DNA of 64,000 bases from Vitellaria paradoxa. Lineage: Eukaryota; Streptophyta; Magnoliopsida; Ericales; Sapotaceae. Below the pieces are notes generated by a model. That model ran no database searches, was not told the origin of the DNA, and worked only from the letters and a program-made list of their open reading frames with translations. A program made the position numbers and the translations under genes. Where the stretch lies: positions 14,425,009-14,489,008 of the forward strand of contig CM034233.1 of the NCBI GenBank assembly GCA_019916065.1, given 5' to 3'. Positions 61,345 to 64,000 of the stretch are shown one piece after another; within the stretch, counting starts at the first letter, position 1, and each line of letters starts with the position of its first letter.

Positions 61345-64000
61345 TCACACTAACACCACTTGAACGTTGTGAAGCTGATATCCCTCGAACCTAGTACTTA
61401 GGCGACCCACTCTAGAACTCCTTCTAACACTGGTTTCATCATTCCCTCCCCTTTCAAGACCAACCTTGTCCTCAAGGTTGAAATCTGGAAATTGCTTGCG
61501 TAACACTGGTTCCCAGGTAGCATCTGTAGTCTCTAACGAAGTCCATTTGAATAATGCTTCGCGTATCCGCCCACTAGAAGTACGAACCCAACGCCACCCC
61601 AAAATCTCCTCAGGCACAAACTTTGGTGTGCCATCCCCTGAATATGATAGTAACATAGGAGAGATCACATCTGATTGTCCGACCTTCTTCTTAAGGAGAG
61701 AGACATGGGAGACTGGATGAAGTTTGGATTCTGTAGGCAATCCTAGCCGATAAGCAACCTAACCAATGCGTTCCACAATTGGAAAAAGGCTAAAGAATTT
61801 CGAAGAAAGCTTCTGACATACACGTTGAAAGAGGGATTGTTGCCGATATGGTTGAAGTTTTAAGTAAACGAGATCCCCAACTTCGAATTGAACCTCACGT
61901 CTCCCCTGATCAGCATACTATTTCATGCGGGAAGAAGCCAGTAGAAGATTATTCCGAAGAACCTAAAACAATTCATCTCGTGTTCGCAAATTGATATCCA
62001 CTTCAGCCATTGCAGAGGACCCGACTAAATAAGGACAAAGCTGTGGAGGAGTACAGCCATATAAACCTTCAAAAGGTGTCATACCAATAGATCGATGGTA
62101 GGTGGTATGATACCAATATTCAGCCCACGCTAAAAACTGTTCCCACCGACGAGGATAATCTTGAACGAAGCAACGAAGATATTGCTCCAAACAACGGTTA
62201 ACCACCTTAATTTGTCCATCAGTTTCAGAATGATAAGCTGAACTGATTTTCAATGAAGTGTCCTGTAGCTTAAATAATTCACGCCAAAACAAACTCATAA
62301 AAAGTCGGTCACGATCACTTACAATGGACTCAGGCACTCCATGTAGGCACTCCATGTAGTCGCACAATTCCTCGTACAAAGATCTCTGCAACTCTTTTAG
62401 CTGTAAATGGATTGGCGAGAGCTATGAAGTGAGCATACTTGGTAAACCTATCAACAACAACCATGATGGAATCGAAGCCTGCAGATCTCGGTAAACCTTC
62501 GACGAAATCCATCGAAATGTCCGCCCACACTATGTTAGGAATTGGTAGTGGGGCAAGTAAACCTGCTAGGTTTTGTGTGTCAACCTTGGCACGTTGGCAC
62601 ACTTCACACTGCTGCACATATTGTTTAACTGCAGAACACATTCCGTCGCAACGGAACACTTGACCCAATAGTCTATAAGTGCGTAAGACCCCTGAATGAC
62701 CTCCTATTGGTGTGTCATGAAACTCTCTCAACAAACTATGGCGTAATGCATCATCATTAGGTACCAATACACGGTTACGAAACAGCACACATCCATCTCG
62801 TAATTCATACTCATCAACTCCCATTGGGTTAGCTCGCAACTGGTCCACCAAATTTTTTAAACTAGGATCTTATAATGTGGCATCACGAATAGCAGACCAC
62901 GCAGCCCAAAGAGGACCCGTAATAGCTAACAATTTTGCAGGTTCCACCTCCTCATAAGACACATTTGTAACAGTGTTGTGACCATTCCTCCTAGACAGGG
63001 CATCTGCAGCACTATTTTCCTTACCTGCGCGGTAAACAATGGAATAATCATATCCAAGAAGTTTGGCAATCCACTTCTGTTGTTCTGGGGTGGTAATGCG
63101 TTGCTCCAACAAATGACGCAAACTGTTTTGGTCAGTAAGAATGGTGAAATGTCTGCCCAACAAGTAAGTTCTCCAAGTGTGAATGGCTTCCAAAATTGCT
63201 AGCATCTCCTTAGCATAAGTTGACCATCCTAACTTTGACACTCCAATCATTTTGCTCATAAAAGCAATGGGCCTGCCCTTTTAGGACAAAACAGCCCCAA
63301 TGCCCTCCCCCGAAGCATCTGTCTCAATAACAAGCTCATCAGAAAGATCAAGAAGTATTAAAATAGGAGTCGTAGTTACCGCATGTTTCAATGCAAAGAA
63401 AGCTGCTGTTGCTTCTTCAGTCCACACAAATTTTTCCCCTTTTAACAACTGAGTTAACGGCCGTGCAATGATAACATATCCCTTCACAAATTTACGATAG
63501 TGCCCGGTTAACCGCAAAAATCCACGTAGAGCTTTAACATTCTTTGGCATTGGCCACTGAACTATAGCTGTAATTTTGGATGGATCCACCCTTACTCCTT
63601 CACCTGATATAATGTGACCCAAGTAATCAACCTCCTTTCAGGCAAACAAGCATTTGGAAGGCTTGATATAGAACGAGTGTTCCAATAAAACAGTCAAAGT
63701 TGTCCGCAAATGGAAAAGATGAGCCTCCAATGTCTTACTGTAGATGAGAATATCATCAAAAAATACTAGGATAAAGACACATAGGTGGGGTTTAAAAATT
63801 GAGTTCATGGCCACTTGGAACGTTGATGGAGCGTTATATAACCCAAACGATATGACCAAGTACTCATAATGTCCGCTATGTGTTAGAAATGCTATATTGT
63901 GCACATCTTCTGAGTGTACCTGAATTTGATGGTATCAAGCTCGTAAATCTAGCTTAGTAAAAAATTCTGCCACATATAACTCATCCAACATATCCTCAAT
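61345..64000 (-). pseudogene. gypsy pol remnant (RT, RNase H, integrase, chromodomain)
   Basis: RT with FFDDILIYS (about 63740-63770) continues to DYLGHIIS and [15 protein letters not shown] (63620-63470). RNase H spans [12 protein letters not shown] (about 63290-63325) to AADALSRR (about 62985-63010). Integrase shows the H-H/C-C zinc finger (ending C-E-V-C near 62590), WADISMDF with the first catalytic Asp, then DRDRLF and SETDGQ (about 62210-62320). A chromodomain-like tail (EEILGWRWV, FKWTSLETTDATWEP) lies at 61480-61620. In-frame stops occur at about 63935, 63635, 63275 and 62867, and further stops lie between integrase and chromodomain. A 13-bp tandem duplication near 62336-62361 shifts the frame in integrase. 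Its clade within chromoviruses is not assigned. Confidence 0.9.

Larger units (their letters stand above)
61118..64000 (-). mobile_element. Ty3/gypsy chromovirus in WRKY intron 1, antisense, runs off the window
   Basis: Reading leftward on the minus strand, the domains are RT, RNase H, integrase and chromodomain, the gypsy order. A possible short 3' LTR lies at 61118-61296. Stops and a frameshift make it defective, yet the protein-level match is still good, pointing to a moderately recent insertion. The 5' part, with gag and protease, is beyond 64000. Confidence 0.92.

Overview
This window is AT-rich nuclear DNA from a flowering plant, almost certainly a eudicot and probably woody. The evidence is multi-exon GT-AG genes with clear plant orthologues, plus copia, gypsy, TRIM, Au-SINE, CACTA and MITE elements. 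Nothing prokaryotic, no CRISPR array and no organelle-like operon was seen. The species cannot be fixed from the sequence alone.

Two genes are complete and were reconstructed exon by exon. LAZY1 (12645-16127, +, 5 exons, 392 aa) belongs to the IGT family of shoot-gravitropism and branch-angle regulators. DPL1, sphingosine-1-phosphate lyase (20490-28644, -, 15 exons, 542 aa), has every splice phase closing. A WRKY75-like gene starts at 60443 (+); only exon 1 lies in the window because an antisense Ty3/gypsy chromovirus occupies its first intron. A fourth locus, an HD-ZIP class II homeobox gene (52520-55102, +), is a pseudogene. A 1.8-kb CACTA element splits its homeodomain exon (TSD GTA), the exon for the recognition helix is not seen, and the zipper exon carries a frameshift and a stop.

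Layout: 1-1260, 3' end of a decayed Ty1/copia element; 2.3-12.6 kb, gene-poor DNA with a 46-bp minisatellite, an inverted-repeat complex (4.9-6.2 kb) and an Au SINE with a 15-bp target duplication; 12.6-16.1 kb, LAZY1 with a 347-bp TRIM in intron 3; 16.5-17.4 kb, a retrotransposon LTR-like block; 20.5-28.6 kb, DPL1 with nested MITEs and a retroelement remnant in its introns; 30.3-41.1 kb, a copia element with both LTRs, antisense, decayed and enlarged by insertions including a GC-rich gene-like piece; 43.2-44.2 kb, a foldback MITE followed by a 255-bp unit in three copies; 46.0-47.6 kb, a palindrome with arms of about 0.7 kb; 47.8-49.9 kb, a solo gypsy LTR; 52.5-55.1 kb, the HD-ZIP II pseudogene with its CACTA insertion; 60.4 kb to the end, WRKY exon 1 and the gypsy element.

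The genes form no pathway cluster; they are independent neighbours in a transposon-rich interval. I found no wholly new biological system. The strongest observations are the CACTA-split homeobox, the TRIM in LAZY1, the gypsy element in the WRKY intron, the 6-nt and 16-nt coding exons, the solo LTR whose empty site is preserved in a neighbouring tandem copy, and the large palindrome.
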